64,000 nt of DNA from Callipepla californica brunnescens (GCA_023055505.1 JALIRH010000004.1:9171368-9235367); one strand, 5' to 3'. Shown: positions 12,185 through 25,215, counted from the stretch's first letter. Made by a program: numbers and translations. The notes: generated by a model not told the origin, from the letters alone.

Positions 12185-14249
12185 GATTAAAAAAAATAGA
12201 AGGAGAAAAAACAATGAGCTCTGAAGGAGGGAAACAGAAGCTTGAATTTGATATAGTAAAAAACAGAGTAACTGGAAGATTCAGAGAGACTGTGACATGA
12301 TTGGAGTGACAGGCGAGGATGAGTAGTTTAGCACACACAGAGCAAAGTGGGGATGACAGAGGAGGTAGAAGACCAGAGGAAAAAAGATTTGTGGGAGGGG
12401 AGAAAGGAAACAGAGCTGCAACTATTAAAATGCAGGAAGATTTTCAGAATAAAGCTTTCAGCTGAAAGAAAGAAGGAAGCCATCCCTCCCTGAATTCGAC
12501 TCGTGATGTTCTCCAGTGAGAAACAGCACTTAAAAGTTCCTACGTCAAAGATCTCCTCACCATCTTAAAAAGCCCTAAAAAAGGCAAAACGTTCAATCTA
12601 AAGTTGGTAGTAGGCAGCTGAAGAGATCTTGTATGAGAATTAGTTACCTGCAGGCATTCTCTTTCAGTACTTTCTTTGTTCAAAAATCTGAACAGCTCAA
12701 TCAACAAACTTGCTTATGAAGAACTATTCCAGAGAGGTATACATAAAGATGACGTGATGGGTAACAAAATGCCTTTCTTCACATTTTTTATGTATTTATT
12801 CAATCCTGTGATCTTCCAACTACATTAAACATTGTCTTACTTTAAAGACTTGGAACGTGAATAAGAGATCGAAACAGCAGATGAACATTGGTTTCTCTTC
12901 TGTAGTACAAACTTGCCAAGAAAAATGCTCCTTGAGAACCCAACTCATTACAGGTACAGAAATTACAAGAACAGTAATGTGGAAGTTTCCAAAAATAGGC
13001 AGGCGTCATGGGCACCTAAGAAAGAAATAAGGGGGAAAATTACATGGAATAATCTCTAAAGAGATGTTATTACAAGAAAGACTCCAGTTAAGTCTGACTC
13101 TTTCTGATCACCTCTTCTGTTTTGATGGCACCTTTACTGCTTCTGCATTTTAAAACCATTTACTGTCTGCTGTGAGTGCAGTAGAACCCTGAGCCTTAGA
13201 TTCAGTACTTTAAACCAGACCATGGGTTCTCACCAAATACTGTAAAATTACCACGGGGAAGCAAAAAATACACCCACGAAGGCAAAAGAAATCGAAGAGA
13301 CCAATGTGAGTTTTCACCTTTTCTCTCTCAGAAGCACTGCAGTTGATGCATATGATGAAGTGAGGCAAACTTACTGTTAACAGCTCAGTGATTTTAAGTG
13401 TCTTGTCTAGGCATGCATCTGGGACTGCTGGACAGCATCTCTTCTTTATTTGTTTTTAAAACCCTCTTCTTTTTCTTTCTGAAACTCATCTCTGAATGTC
13501 ATGCCCACGATCATCTATGAATCCAACCATGACCATGGATCTTCTGCTCTGAGTGGTTGTTCTGCCTTCTTTAGCACTGCTGATGGGATGGCATTTAAAC
13601 AAAATACTAAAAAAATATCAGTGCACATGAGCAGAAAGAGAGTCCAACAATAAAGCAACCAACTCACCCGTGTAACTCCAGACTCAAGCCTGTGAATACG
13701 TTCTGCTTACTTTTCCAAGTAGGAAAGCAAATGCAAGATACTGAACAGTAATCAACCAACAACAATTCTAGTCCCAACAGGACAACTTTTTTTATTATCA
13801 CTGTTCTCAGGTGGCTATATACAACCACATTTACAGGAAAACAAAGTCTACAGTCTCTTTTACGGTAAAGAAAATGAAGTGTCCAACATGAAGTTATCAG
13901 AGTCAGACTGGAAGTCTGAAACAGGAGGGTCTGCACAGGTCAGAATTTATATTGCTGAAAAATACAGAGTGCCCCTCTGCTTCAAAACACAAACACACAA
14001 GCATTTAGAAGCATCTGACTGACAGAACAATCCAATTGCAGTGATCATCATTTGTTTCTGCAATGTGTTACCCTAAACAAGAGCTTGTGGGTGCTCATGG
14101 CAGTACAGGCCATTAGAAAAAGACTGAACCTGAAAAATCCACTAAAGCAGCACAGTGTCAGACAGACTGCTAACACTTCACCTTGGTGCATTCAGCTGCA
14201 GGCCCCAAAACATACTGCAGTGCACAGCCTTCTTTGAGTAGGACTTAGA

Positions 14250-14304
14250 CTAGATGAATTAATGTAGAGTGTATTTACTCTACGTTAATCTCTTGTGCAT
14301 CTAG
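14250..14304. repeat. 55-nt hairpin with two stems
   Basis: The outer stem CTAGATG/CATCTAG (14250-14256 with 14298-14304) encloses a 12-bp inner stem, TTAATGTAGAGT (14259-14270) with ACTCTACGTTAA (14277-14288, one G-T pair), over a 6-nt loop. The internal loop is asymmetric. It could be the remnant of a small palindromic element or a structured RNA; nothing else supports expression. Confidence 0.75.
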
Positions 14305-16338
14305 GAGTTAGTTGTTTTACCTGAAGATCTCTGCACTCTTCCCTGTTTTTTGTTTATGTATGCCAGTAGTTCCACCTCTAATTATGAGTTTAGTTTCCCA
14401 GTGCCCTAAAAGAGCATGAAGCACAAGTACTACCAATACCTTGCCTGCATTTCACATCTAGAAGTACTGGCAACCAAAAGTAAATTAAATCTTAAGAGAT
14501 ATCCCAGCTACAAAACTCATTCTACCTCCTGCTAGTATGTTCATACCTTTTGTAACCTACATAACTTCCTTATAGCTCTGACACAGGAGCAGCACTGGTG
14601 CTGGACACCAGACCAGGGTCTGCTTCAGAAGCAGCTTTTCCAAAGGACTGAAGGAAATAAGAGCCCACAGTAGTTTCAACATTGATGTGACAGAGCCTTC
14701 CTCATCACAGAAATGGAAAAGGGTGGCAGCTGTCTATAAGCAACTGCAAAAATCACTCACTTCTTATAGGCCACATAGATCTATTGATGTTCCCTAGCTG
14801 ACAAAGCTCTTCTCACTAATACAAAATGTCATGGAAGATAGCTTCTGCCTCCTCACCACACAAATCACAATGGGGGAAAGTAAAGGGTTTTAAGCATTCT
14901 CCGAAGCACTATTCTGAATCGCATTTCAGCTCCATTCGTCATTACTTCAAAACTCTTGCTTACTCTTCTTCCAGCTCTTCCTTCCTTTTTCCAAAGCCCC
15001 TGGGAACAAAACATTAAGTGTAACAAAATATCCACACCTATTAACTAAACCAAAAAAGTTCTTTTTGTCTGAGATCGGGATATTGATGAACTGGGGCCTT
15101 CCAGGACCATCACTTTGATGCTTTCAGAAACATCAAAAGATCAGGCTTGTTATCAACATCATTAGTGCAGCTCAAAGATGTTTAGTACTTCAGCACACGC
15201 AGATAATGCAGCACAGAATGCCCCAATGGACTTTGCCTTGTTTTTATTCCTTCTTTTTTTAATTTTGTTTTTAAATGCTTAGCATTTCTCATTCCAGGCC
15301 CCTTGTCTCCCTCCCAGCCTGCCCCATACTCATTAATTCCCCAGGAAAGTGCTCTAGCACTGACCTATTCCTCCTTACTGAAGGGAATTCAGTGAACTCA
15401 GCTCTTACCCCAATAAAGACGTAGAGCAGTTCTTCCGCAAGTGCATACTGCCATACACTGAAACACCACATGCCCCTTCAAATATCTTGCTGAAATGAGT
15501 CAGAAGTTTGGGCTTTGTTTTCTTTGAAGTGTTGTTTTTCAATAAAGTTACACACATCAAAAAGGATTTGAAAAGAATACAAGGGGAAAGAAGCGGAATT
15601 TGGAATCCTCCAGAGGAAGAACGACAAAACCTGTTGAGTTCTGCCTTTTAATTTGGGGGAATCTGCTTCCAAGCCTCATTTCAATTTAGATCACACAGGC
15701 AGTTAATACAAAAACAGAATACACAGGTGTTTCTTTGATATGAAAAATGCCATCAAGCCCACAGCTGTAAATATCAGACACACAGTAACAAAGATCACTG
15801 CTGTTGTCACAAAACCTAGGGAGTGATCATGACACATGCACATAATCTTTTCCATGTGCACCCAAGAGGTGGTACAGGTACTGCACAGTTAACGTACAAT
15901 ACAAGAGAGTTTCAGCACATAAACTTCCCTACAAAAACTCAATAGGACTAAATTCCCTAACTGGACGAAAGTCCTGCAGCTAGGCTCCTCTCCCAGTCAC
16001 CCTCAGGCTTCCTGGCAGCCAAGACAGGTGAGATGCCAGAGACCAAAATGTGATTCCTAAGCTCTGACTCTTGTTTGGCTCTTCCAGGTTCCATACTTAT
16101 CCTTGTTGCCACAGTAGTGGCAAGCTAACAGCTTTCTTCTCCAAAACAGTTACTTTTTGCTGAAAAGACAGTTGCCTTATGCACAAAAGCATTGGGACTG
16201 GTCCACTGATGTTGACCAAATCATGCATTTTAATTTTAGAAAGCTGGCATGAGGCTGAGCTTGTATTGTGATGATCATCCTCCCCATCAGCTAATAAGAA
16301 TCAAAAAATATTCTTTGAGGACCAGCCAAGCAAAGAGA

Positions 16339-16368
16339 TTTATTTCAAACTATCAGGCTTCTTTTATT
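16339..16368 (-). terminator. Two AATAAA polyadenylation signals
   Basis: On the minus strand AATAAA occurs at 16368-16363 and again at 16344-16339, shortly after the TAG of the candidate terminal exon. A GT-rich stretch (ttgcttggctggtcc) follows the second. The arrangement fits mRNA 3'-end formation, but the hexamer is common in AT-rich DNA. Confidence 0.4.
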
Positions 16369-16409
16369 GCAAGCAACATCATTATAAAAATATCACTGCA
16401 TGAAAGGAT

Positions 16410-16561
16410 CTACCAGTGACAAAAGCGATACAGGCCAACTCCGCTCTGCTGTCCTTCATTAAGCGGTTTCATGTAATCATCTGCAAGAACTAACGCCTTC
16501 TGTACTCCTCTGCCACGAACAATGTATTTCATCCGATTCTCCTCCATAAAGCTATCAAGAT
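16410..16561 (-). CDS. Candidate terminal coding exon (MEENRMKYIVRGRGVQKALV...)
   Basis: From acceptor-like ataactaaatag, two bases and 49 codons run to a TAG at 16412-16410. The peptide contains MEENRMKYIVRGRGVQKALV, then LADDYMKPLNEGQQSG, and ends LYRFCHW. Several CpGs and balanced codon content set it apart from the AT-rich flanks. Two AATAAA signals follow 42 and 66 nt after the stop, as expected for a short 3' UTR. The acceptor's pyrimidine tract is weak. The entry phase matches the 281-nt candidate at 17775-17495. It may belong to the gene at 50-60 kb or to a separate one; the protein is not recognised. Confidence 0.42.
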
Positions 16562-17494
16562 CTATTTAGTTATAAGATGCACAATATTTTTATAAGGCTG
16601 CAATGCTTTCAAAGGAGAAAATAGAGCTGGTCATCATACATCGAGATAGACTTTAGGGTAGTGCAGAAAAGCCAGGATGGTGATGAAAACCCAAACAGAT
16701 TATATTCCTCTAACTTAGGGGCTTTGTGGGCTGCAGTCTCTCGCTGCTCTGTCTAGAAGTTGTGTTGTTAACATTTACATAAACTAATGAAAGCTTGACT
16801 GTAACACTGCCCCTCCCCAGCTGCGTGCTCACAGCTCCATGAGTTGTAGTAGATGCATTAAGGTTGGCATGAGCATGCTCTAAGAAAAGCAGAAGTCCTG
16901 CAACACCTGGGACAACTGAATGTTTCTTCCTCTGTTATCTTGTTGTAGAAAGCTTGGATCCAAGTTTAACACAGCTCAAATGGTTCTGGAAGGTGTATAG
17001 AATACATTTAAGAGAATATACACGCCCTTCCCATAGAAGCATGGTACACTTCAGTAGGAGCGCTCACTAATGACACAGAGCAGAAAGGCACAGATCAGAT
17101 CATCAGGGAGCACTTTGCAGGGCCAGCGAGTAGCAAGTATTGTACAGGACAGACTATGCAGAAACTCGCACAGTAGTTGCCTGCAGGACTATATGCCTGA
17201 CCTTGCAAGGACCTAGAGTAAATATTTCTCACTTGAAATTATCCCTCAGACAACAAAATTCAACCACAATGCTTTCAAAGTACAAAAGGAAAGACAGATA
17301 GGACAGAATTTTTATTAAGCGATTAGGGGGAAATATTACTGCAGAATCCATCTGTCACATGCTTTTAATAGCACAGTGGCCACGATTGGTAGCTTCCAGA
17401 AGCGCTGTATTGTTACAGGTGTAGCTCTGTGATATAAATAGACCACTCTATAATGTGTCTGCACTCTGCCCTTTGAGGACTGTGTTCTTCCTAC

Positions 17495-17775
17495 CATTTG
17501 ATACACTCGGTTTAATAGCACATTGTCCAGAATTGCTGAACAACTGGAAGGCTGCCACTCTGCACACCCCACACGGATACTTTTGGCTGACAGTGTGAGC
17601 AACAGCACAGCTCTGCTGCTCGAGAGGATGGGCCAAATCCAGAGCTTTTTTAGGCTGATGTACACGGTCTGCTGATCTCTGCGGAGTCATGTCTCTGCAT
17701 CCTGGAATCTGGGACAGACTCTGGGTACACAGCAGCATCAAGGGCAATGCTGTGAAACCTGTATCCATCACAATA
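17495..17775 (-). CDS. Candidate 281-nt internal exon near the 3' end
   Basis: Between a good acceptor (ttttctgatgcattgtttag) and donor CAAATG|gtagga, one frame is open for 93 codons. It starts IVMDTGFTALPLMLLCTQSL and ends with CAIKPSVSN plus one base. The block is richer in G+C than its flanks. It leaves one base, which fits the terminal-exon candidate at 16561 (G + AT = Asp). A second frame is also open for its first 41 codons (YCDGYRFHSIALDAAVYPES...), so the frame choice is not certain. An AATAAA on this strand at 17311-17316 could instead make this a 3' UTR. No domain was recognised. Confidence 0.35.
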
Positions 17776-17989
17776 CTAAACAATGCATCAGAAAAGACCA
17801 CGCAGTTTGCTATGCTGTTTGCAGCAGTGGCTAAGAAAGCTACTTAAAATATACAGCTACAAAAAGCTACAAAAAAATATACCTCACAGCCCTCTGGTTC
17901 TGCACTCTGACCTTAAGCACAGCAGTGTGACCTGATGTCAATAGGCATGGATCACTGGACTTGAGGCCTCAGCTTTATCTGCGCTTGTG

Positions 17990-18135
17990 GCAGTGGCCTG
18001 CTATATCACACTTACCCTCCATAATTCAGTTATTTTGTCTGCAGAATGGAATTAACAGTATTTGCTTTCCGTACAAAATGCTTTTAGAGCTATCTTTTAC
18101 AGCTGCTACATAAAAGCATTATTACTAAAGTCATT
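17990..18135 (+). mobile_element. Probable MIR-like SINE fragment
   Basis: The stretch taattcagttattttgtctg cagaatggaattaacagtat resembles the MIR middle (cctcagtttcctcatctgtaaaatgggg ataat), and cataaaagcattattacta resembles its 3' tail. It explains a tempting 23-nt minus-strand micro-exon at 18038-18016 that has good splice-like edges. Confidence 0.45.
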
Positions 18136-21100
18136 GTTATGAGTATATTTAGGAGCTCTGCATGTGAAGTGCCAAAGTACATTTCTAATGTCAGTGGGAT
18201 ATCAGAAGTCCCCTTGTCTCACTGGAACAGCTTTAATGAGCTACTGGAAGCAGTTCAGTACATGTTTCTGCTGCCACAGTGCTGCATAACTTCTCCATAC
18301 ATCAAACAGTCTTGGAATATTTACCTTTTTTTCTCTGAACTCTCTTGGCTGCAAAGATACAAAGGCTATTGGTACAACCGGCAGCGTGCCAGCATGACAA
18401 TCTGGGCAGCCTAACAACTTCCTGCAAGACGTGTGAAGATAAGGTGGCATACAGACAATGGGAGGCAAATTAAATTCCCCAAACTCAGTCCTTCTGCGAG
18501 CTGGAAATTAAAGAATTATGGTTTTGTTGTGGAACCACTTTCCGGATCAAAGACTTCATGGAGACATAAGGGGGCACGGGTTCCTATTTCACTCTCCCTT
18601 ACTGGTTGTCTCGATGAAAAGATTGAGCGGAAAGAATAGCCAAGGGCTGTTACTATGTTATTCGGAAATCCTCTTGTTTGGATTATTCTCAAGCAGTTAT
18701 TTAAAAATGCAACAACTAGCGAGGGTTGGTAGAAAAAGAGAATTCCTCCATGACACCGTCAGATTTCCAACACAGAAAGAAAAATACTTTCTTGCTCCTA
18801 TGCCCTACAATGCCCTGACAGTGCGGGAAATTGAAAAACAGATGGTGTAACTAATAGGAAAAAAATCATGTTTAGGACAAAGTGCGTGCTTGCAAAATCT
18901 GCGAAAGACGTTACTAATTTCACAGTTCATTCTAAGAAATCCCAGAATACAACCAAGAAATTTTCTTGTGAGTTAACACAAACAAGGAACAAAGTTTGCA
19001 CCCGCAACAAACCCCTGCAGTGTTTGCACCTGACCAGCTCACCAGCAGCGCTTTTGGACAGATTTCTAATTCTCTGCTCCTGCTGTCTCGCAGTTTCTTT
19101 TCATGCACTGCACCACCTAAATGCACATGCAGACAAGCACATGCTTAAGCAGGACAAACTGCTGGCTGCTGCATCGACAGCTATCCAGGAGAAGCAGGTA
19201 CTGAAGGAGAAAGAGAGAAAGCCGCAGACAACATTAGCAATTTCCTCCTCTGAACATGTCCACAGTGGAACTGTTTACTTGTAAGACACGGAAATGAAAC
19301 AACGAGCCTTTCATTAGCATTCAGATCCATCTGAAATCCAAAGATGTCGTTGCAAAGCCTGTCAGTACTAACCATCTGCATCTGCGCTAGGAACAAAACA
19401 CACAGACGTGAGAGAGGAAAGCACAAGTGGGATTCTTTCTGCTGGAGCCTGCAGAGGGAAGGAAAGGGAGGCAGAGGCACATCTCCCCTGTGAGATGCTT
19501 GCAGAGACTGATTCAAAGGCAGTATGCCTGCAGGTTCCCTCCCCCTGCAACAAACCTCGGGGGGATTCTTGAATCGAAACAAAATCCATCCTTCCAAGCT
19601 GTTCAAACAGTACTAGCGCAGAAAACTGTGCTAAAATAAATACACAAATGAAATTGAAATTACCTCAAGGCAAGTTAACTGAAAAGTATAGGCAAGAGAG
19701 AAGAAATAGAGGCCACCAGCTTCAGAGGAATTGCACCATCTTAGACCAGCTGTGATACAGGACTAACCGTGGACAAAATGCAGTGTTACACTGAAGAATA
19801 CTAAACAGTGCTTTATGGGGCAGGGGAAAACGCAAAACCACTGAAGTGAATTTTTTTAATATCTTCCCCCAAGGTCTCTTAGTTCAGTCACTCCTAACTC
19901 CTTGATTTAATCTCTCAGCTCTTCCATTTGTAATCTAGAAAATGCAATACTTCAATAAAACTCTTCAAAATGTACAGATAAAAATGCTAATGCAGATGCA
20001 AATTGTTATTACTGTTTATTAGTGTTGCTCTTAATGAGGACACTATAAGGATATCCCTCTACTCATTCACCACCAAAAACAATCTTACTTTTGACTCTAG
20101 TTAGGACTTCCTGCCTGAGAGTTGTGCAAAAATGGCTAAACATGTGATGCAACACAATATCTGCAAGCTAAGGAGATCAACAATTATATTACAATTTCTT
20201 GGAAAGAAAAAAAAATTCTTGACTAATCATAGCAACTACTATTTGAAAATCTGACAAAGTTCACTAGAAGCTATGGACTCGAGTCACCCACACAATCCTG
20301 TTACCATGTGACAGCATAACATAATCAGAATCAGTGGTTTCACACAAACATTAACAGGATTAACATACTGGTTTATCAGCCACTACACACACAATTCCCT
20401 GTACAAAAGAAGGGTTCCCATCAGTGGGATAAAGCACGGCAATTACTTAGCAATACATGGCAATACTACGCAGCCATTTAAGACCCGGGATCAAAGACTA
20501 TAATTACATGCAGGAAAAAATGAGAGGGGCATTCTGGCCAGGTAGAACAGCTTCCTTTCAGATACTGAAGTTACTAACTCAACAGCAGTTACATTACCTT
20601 TTGATGCCCATGAACAGACAGAAGCTCGGCACAACTTGTCATTTAAATTCCCAAGATCCTGGATCAGATTGTCATACTGAATCCATGTAAAAAGTACTGC
20701 CTCCTGATTTAGTGACCCCACTGACAAAAGCAGAACTTTCTTTTAGGACAGACAGGCTAAGCCACCACTGACCTCAACCAACCTTGTTTAACGTATAAAA
20801 TTTAAAATGTGAGGCTGCCTGTTGTCTTAGAAAGGATCACAAAAACAAATTCTGAAGTACTACCAGAATCCAGAGTCACATCACGCTGTCACAGAACTCA
20901 TTCAAGGATCACTACCATCGAAGTCAAAGCTTCTAAACCATTCAAAGGGATTTGGGGTAAGTTCTGTGCAAGTAAAGCATGCCTAATAACACAAACAAGA
21001 TTGCACTTTTCATATACACAGCACAACCACAAACCTACTTGGTGTGCAGAATTGTCAGCTTGACGACACCTCTCCTATCCTAAATGTAAGCCCCTCCAAA

Positions 21101-21532
21101 CTCTCTGGGTATGCAGAACTCTTCCACTCACACCCCTGTACCCTGTAGCTCCCTCCTTAACCCCCAAGAAAATGCGTGTTCCTTCCCAATGAGTTCAGGT
21201 CTCTGCAGTCATCAACATCTACCAGGTCTGCCTGCAGAATTGCCTCCTGCCTGCCCACCCAGATGCAGCCCTTTGGAGAGATGGGGATGGTGTTACAGAG
21301 TGGATTAAGAAAGTAATGTTAAGCGAGTCATGTCATTACTCTAGGCTTCCTCACATTTAATATCCAAGTACTGGAAAAGAAGCCATGACTACTTCCCAAT
21401 GGGTTCATTCCTAACCTTACCTCAGGCAAAAACAGACAGAAGCACCAATGGGGTTTTTAGATTTGAAATCTTTACTCACTGAGTTATAGTAACATCTGCC
21501 TGTAGATCCAGTAACTAGCACAATTACTCTCA

Positions 21533-21549
21533 AAATAAATAAATAAATA
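21533..21549. repeat. (AAAT)n short tandem repeat
   Basis: About four AAAT units. Confidence 0.9.
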
Positions 21550-24442
21550 GAAGGATCCAAAGATCAGTCATTCAGCTTTGTATTCACAAGTGTCTCCCTG
21601 ATCTGGCAAGCACAGGCACACATCAGTTAAACTTCATCACTAAACAAAAGGCGGCGCTGAAACCACCTTGAGCTTTGGGTGGTAGGGAAAACACTGGGAT
21701 TAAGCTGACACACAGTCCCAGGGCAGAGACTGTAAACTAAGTACCAGTAAGTACAGACAGATTTCAGGAGCTTATTCTTCATGTTCAGCAACATTAGATT
21801 CCGAGCATTCTTTGCATGCCATTAAAATTTAGCATTAAGAGTAGGAAGTTGATCAAGATCTAGATTAGTATGGGTCTGACTTTCAAAAAGTACCACTTCA
21901 ATATGTGAAATCAACGGAGAGTATCTAAAATTTGTCATCAAGACCAGACTGTTAGATGAGCATGGGCTGCCACTATAGTTTGCAAAGTCTATAAAGGTAA
22001 GCTGGCCAATTGCATCATTAGATGTCAGTATTGTATTCACCATTTTGGGCAACAGTAAGTGTTTAGTGTTAACTTAAGCCTTGGTTTGGATCTGAAGGGG
22101 AAGGCTTAAGAGACAGGGGATATAGAATATGTATGTACTGCTGTTAGCAGGAAACCCTGGAGCTAGATGATAAGTGGTGTTATTAGAATATGTTACTCAT
22201 AATTTTCAGCAAGCATGAGCTCCTACTTTAGGGAAAAGGTTAGAGGAATGCAAATTTAAAACAGTAGTTAGGACAATCAAAAATGCAGAGCCAGAGATGT
22301 TGCTTTCTATTCCAAAATAGTAAGCTGAGAGCACACAAACAGCAAATTTTAATATTTTGTGTGCAATCTATAGGCAGCAGTGAATGCTGGTAGGTTTGAG
22401 TTTGGGACAACTAGGAATGAAAAGGCTTGGCTTACTTCACACATAGGAAAATTCTGTCCAACAAGCCAAGGGAAAATACCAATAGATTGAAGACTGTATT
22501 CCAAATTCAGGGGCAGCGCTAGTGGTCTGTTGTTCAAAGCTACACATGTACTGCTATCTTACACTCAGCACTGGAGTAGCTCCTCAACAGCTAGGCTTAA
22601 AGCCTAGGTTGGGTACAGAGTCTTCGGTAACAGAAGCAAGATTACAACTTCTTGTTTGAAGATTTGTAGAATTGAGCTGAGGATGAGCATCAGGTGACTC
22701 GAATGTCTTACAATCGATGTAGATGAGCACCTGATATATAATCAAACCCAGTATCCATGAATATGAATTCACAGATGAATCAAACCTGGAGTTAGGTTTT
22801 GGGTTGCACTCAGTATGACTTGCATGGCTGAAAATACTCCTTCCTTCTGTGAGGTCTGAGGAAATCAACTCTTCTCTTTGGGAGAGGGTCATCTTTTTCA
22901 GTTTACCTTATTTTTAAACCCAACGTTGTGGTCATGCTCAGAATAATTTGGTCTGCAAATGTGAAGAACTGTTAACAGTTTCCTCACAGCTACAATTACT
23001 TAAATGATACTAAATCTTAGGGTTAGTGCTGGTACTTAGGAAAGCAGGAGCTACAAAGCTGAAGTGCTTCTTTCCCTTCATACAATACAAAGTGGAAAGT
23101 AGACATAAGCAGATTTAAGCAAGAAATTTGGGTCAAGTGTAGCAATTTGAATTTATATTCTGAACTAAAGTCATAATTAATGTTTGAATTGGGTGCTGCA
23201 GAGTGTTAATTATTAATACATTTTCTTGGAGAAAATAATGATGAGGACAGGTGTCAGATTTTAACATCTGACCATTAATTTTGGATAATCAAGCTGTTGT
23301 CCATTTTATACTCACACATTTTACCAAGGTTCAGCAAAGCACGGTAAAAAAAAATAAAATGGAATTACTGTTACATTTTGAAAGGTACAAAGATGTAATT
23401 TGTCTATCATACTTATAACGCTGGAAAACTGGTTGGTACATACTTTATACTGACAGCTAAAGTCAGGAATAGGTTATGATACCAGGATGGAAAGGTCTGA
23501 AAACTTCCCTGAAACCAGTAGAGGTAAATTGAGGGAAAGGATGATTGCACTTAATTATTTCATTATTCCTAACTTGGAAGTAGCTGTGGACACTTCAGGT
23601 TTAACTGACTTAAACGTATAGATGGGAGTACAACCAACACCCAGAGAATACGGTTTGGGATCTTTAGACATGGTAGATTTCTTTCTTAACATAAAAGGTG
23701 GTTCTATTAGCTTGTCAGAACAAGCTTAGGGCTCCTGTAAATTCATTTGCATCCTACGATCCTAGTTTTTAAGGCACCAAAATATTTTTTCTACACATTC
23801 AAGAAAAGGGTTTGGAACAGGAGCAGGGTAATGGTAGTCAACATCTAAACCATTTGTTTTGCACAAATCTGAAAAAAATTCATTTGTATCACTCCATTTT
23901 CACAAGGATAAAAATAGATGCAATAAGAATGCTCTGCTCTACAAGATCAATTCAGCACTTTAGTGCTTGATAGATAAAATTGCTACAGGTCTGCTCTCTG
24001 CATGTCTGAAATCAAATAAAATATACTAATTCACATATAATTGAATTTAGTTCAGTGTTTTGAAGGCTGTGGATCTTTGAACTTTCTTTTGTCCCTTACA
24101 GAAAGTTCTTTTCAAGTATTTCACTCTTATTGTAATTTTGTGCAGAATTATCTTCACGTCTTTTTCTACTTGAGAGATGCACAAAATGACAGAGGTCACC
24201 TTCAGATTGTTACGGAGTGACAAACAGGAGTGAGATAGGGGAGCCAGAAAGGACTGAAACATAGTAAAAGGAGATGTATTACTCTAACCACTTTTGCAGG
24301 TGTCCAGGCATATAAAATCCTGGCACAAATCTACTGGAGTGCTTCAAGGTATCCTGAATTTCAACCTGAACTAATTGGGGAGAAAACAGCATAACAATTT
24401 TCTGATTCTTTGAAATACCAAACTGCCTATGAGCATTTCATG

Positions 24443-24461
24443 AAAAAAAAAAAAAAAAAAA
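24443..24461. repeat. Poly(A) run, 19 bp
   Basis: A simple homopolymer. No retrocopy body with coding sense was recognised upstream of it. Confidence 0.97.
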
Positions 24462-25029
24462 GGTCCTGAAAAAAAATTATCAACAAACTTGATCTCTATG
24501 CAACTTAGGAACAGACAGAAAATGAATGAGAAATGCTCTGCGAGTGAATGAGGTCATACGCTCTGAAACACCAATTAAAGACTTCAAAAGCTAAAACAAT
24601 AGCATTCTGCTAAGTGCTAATCCTTCTATTTAAGAGGAAGAAGGCTGAGGGGTAGGACTGTTTCAATTATTAATATGACCCCATGCTAGTCTGCTTCATT
24701 GGAACAATGAAATGAATTATAGTGAGGGCAATGTTATTTTAAATTACTCTCAACAAGGTCTGGAGTACTCACTCATTTCCATGGGTTGATGTTTATGTGC
24801 GTTCATGCACTTCTCTCACATACATACTTACATACACACGTATTGATTAATTCAAAACTATTTAACATGTCTAGAAGAGAAAAAAGTTAATTATTCAAAG
24901 AGGAAATTCACACAAGAAAAATAATCTCTCTACAGGAATGCCTTTGTTACAAAAAAAAAAAAAGCTACAGCTCATAAGCCCTGCAGGCAAAGCCCTGCAT
25001 GACGGGAGACAATGAACTGCCATGAAGAA

Positions 25030-25215
25030 TGGCTTAGTGAATGAGACATGGGGTTAGGATTCAGGACACCTGGGTTCAAGCCCTCTTCAGTTAATGATTT
25101 TCTCTGTAACTTTGAACAAGTTGCTTAATTTATTACATCTGTTAGTTTCTTCTTCATGTAATGAAGATAATGGCTTCCCATCTCACAGGGTGGTAAGTAG
25201 AAGCTAATGATTCAA
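25030..25215 (+). mobile_element. Ancient MIR-like SINE
   Basis: The order of landmarks is that of MIR: acacctgggttcaagccc (B-box-derived region), ttctctgtaactttgaacaa then gttgcttaattt, ctgttagtttcttcttcatg then taatgaagataatgg, and ctcacagggtggtaagtaga agctaatga. Divergence is high, as expected of a relic older than the split between birds and mammals. It lies just after a poly(A) run and is in plus orientation. Confidence 0.7.

Larger units (their letters stand above)
9361..16338. other. No gene seen
   Basis: Contains an AAAT repeat and the 55-nt hairpin at 14.25 kb. Open frames here, for example 136 codons at 10933-11343 plus, lack splice or start context. Confidence 0.55.
18136..25029. 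other. No gene seen; includes a block of reversed GC skew
   Basis: Short chance frames and splice-like micro-stretches only. About 21.8-24.3 kb is G/T-rich on the plus strand while the flanks are C/A-rich. No repeat family was recognised for it. Confidence 0.5.

Noticed and set aside
18016..18038. 23-nt minus-strand micro-exon reading KITELWR with strong splice-like edges
   Set aside because: The sequence is better explained as part of a MIR-like SINE, whose consensus supplies both the CAG and the GGTAAGT-like motifs in reverse.
18325..18348. 24-nt minus-strand micro-exon between tctttgcag and AAAG|gtaaat
   Set aside because: Splice-like edges around very short stretches recur by chance, and its only downstream partner was the rejected MIR-derived stretch.
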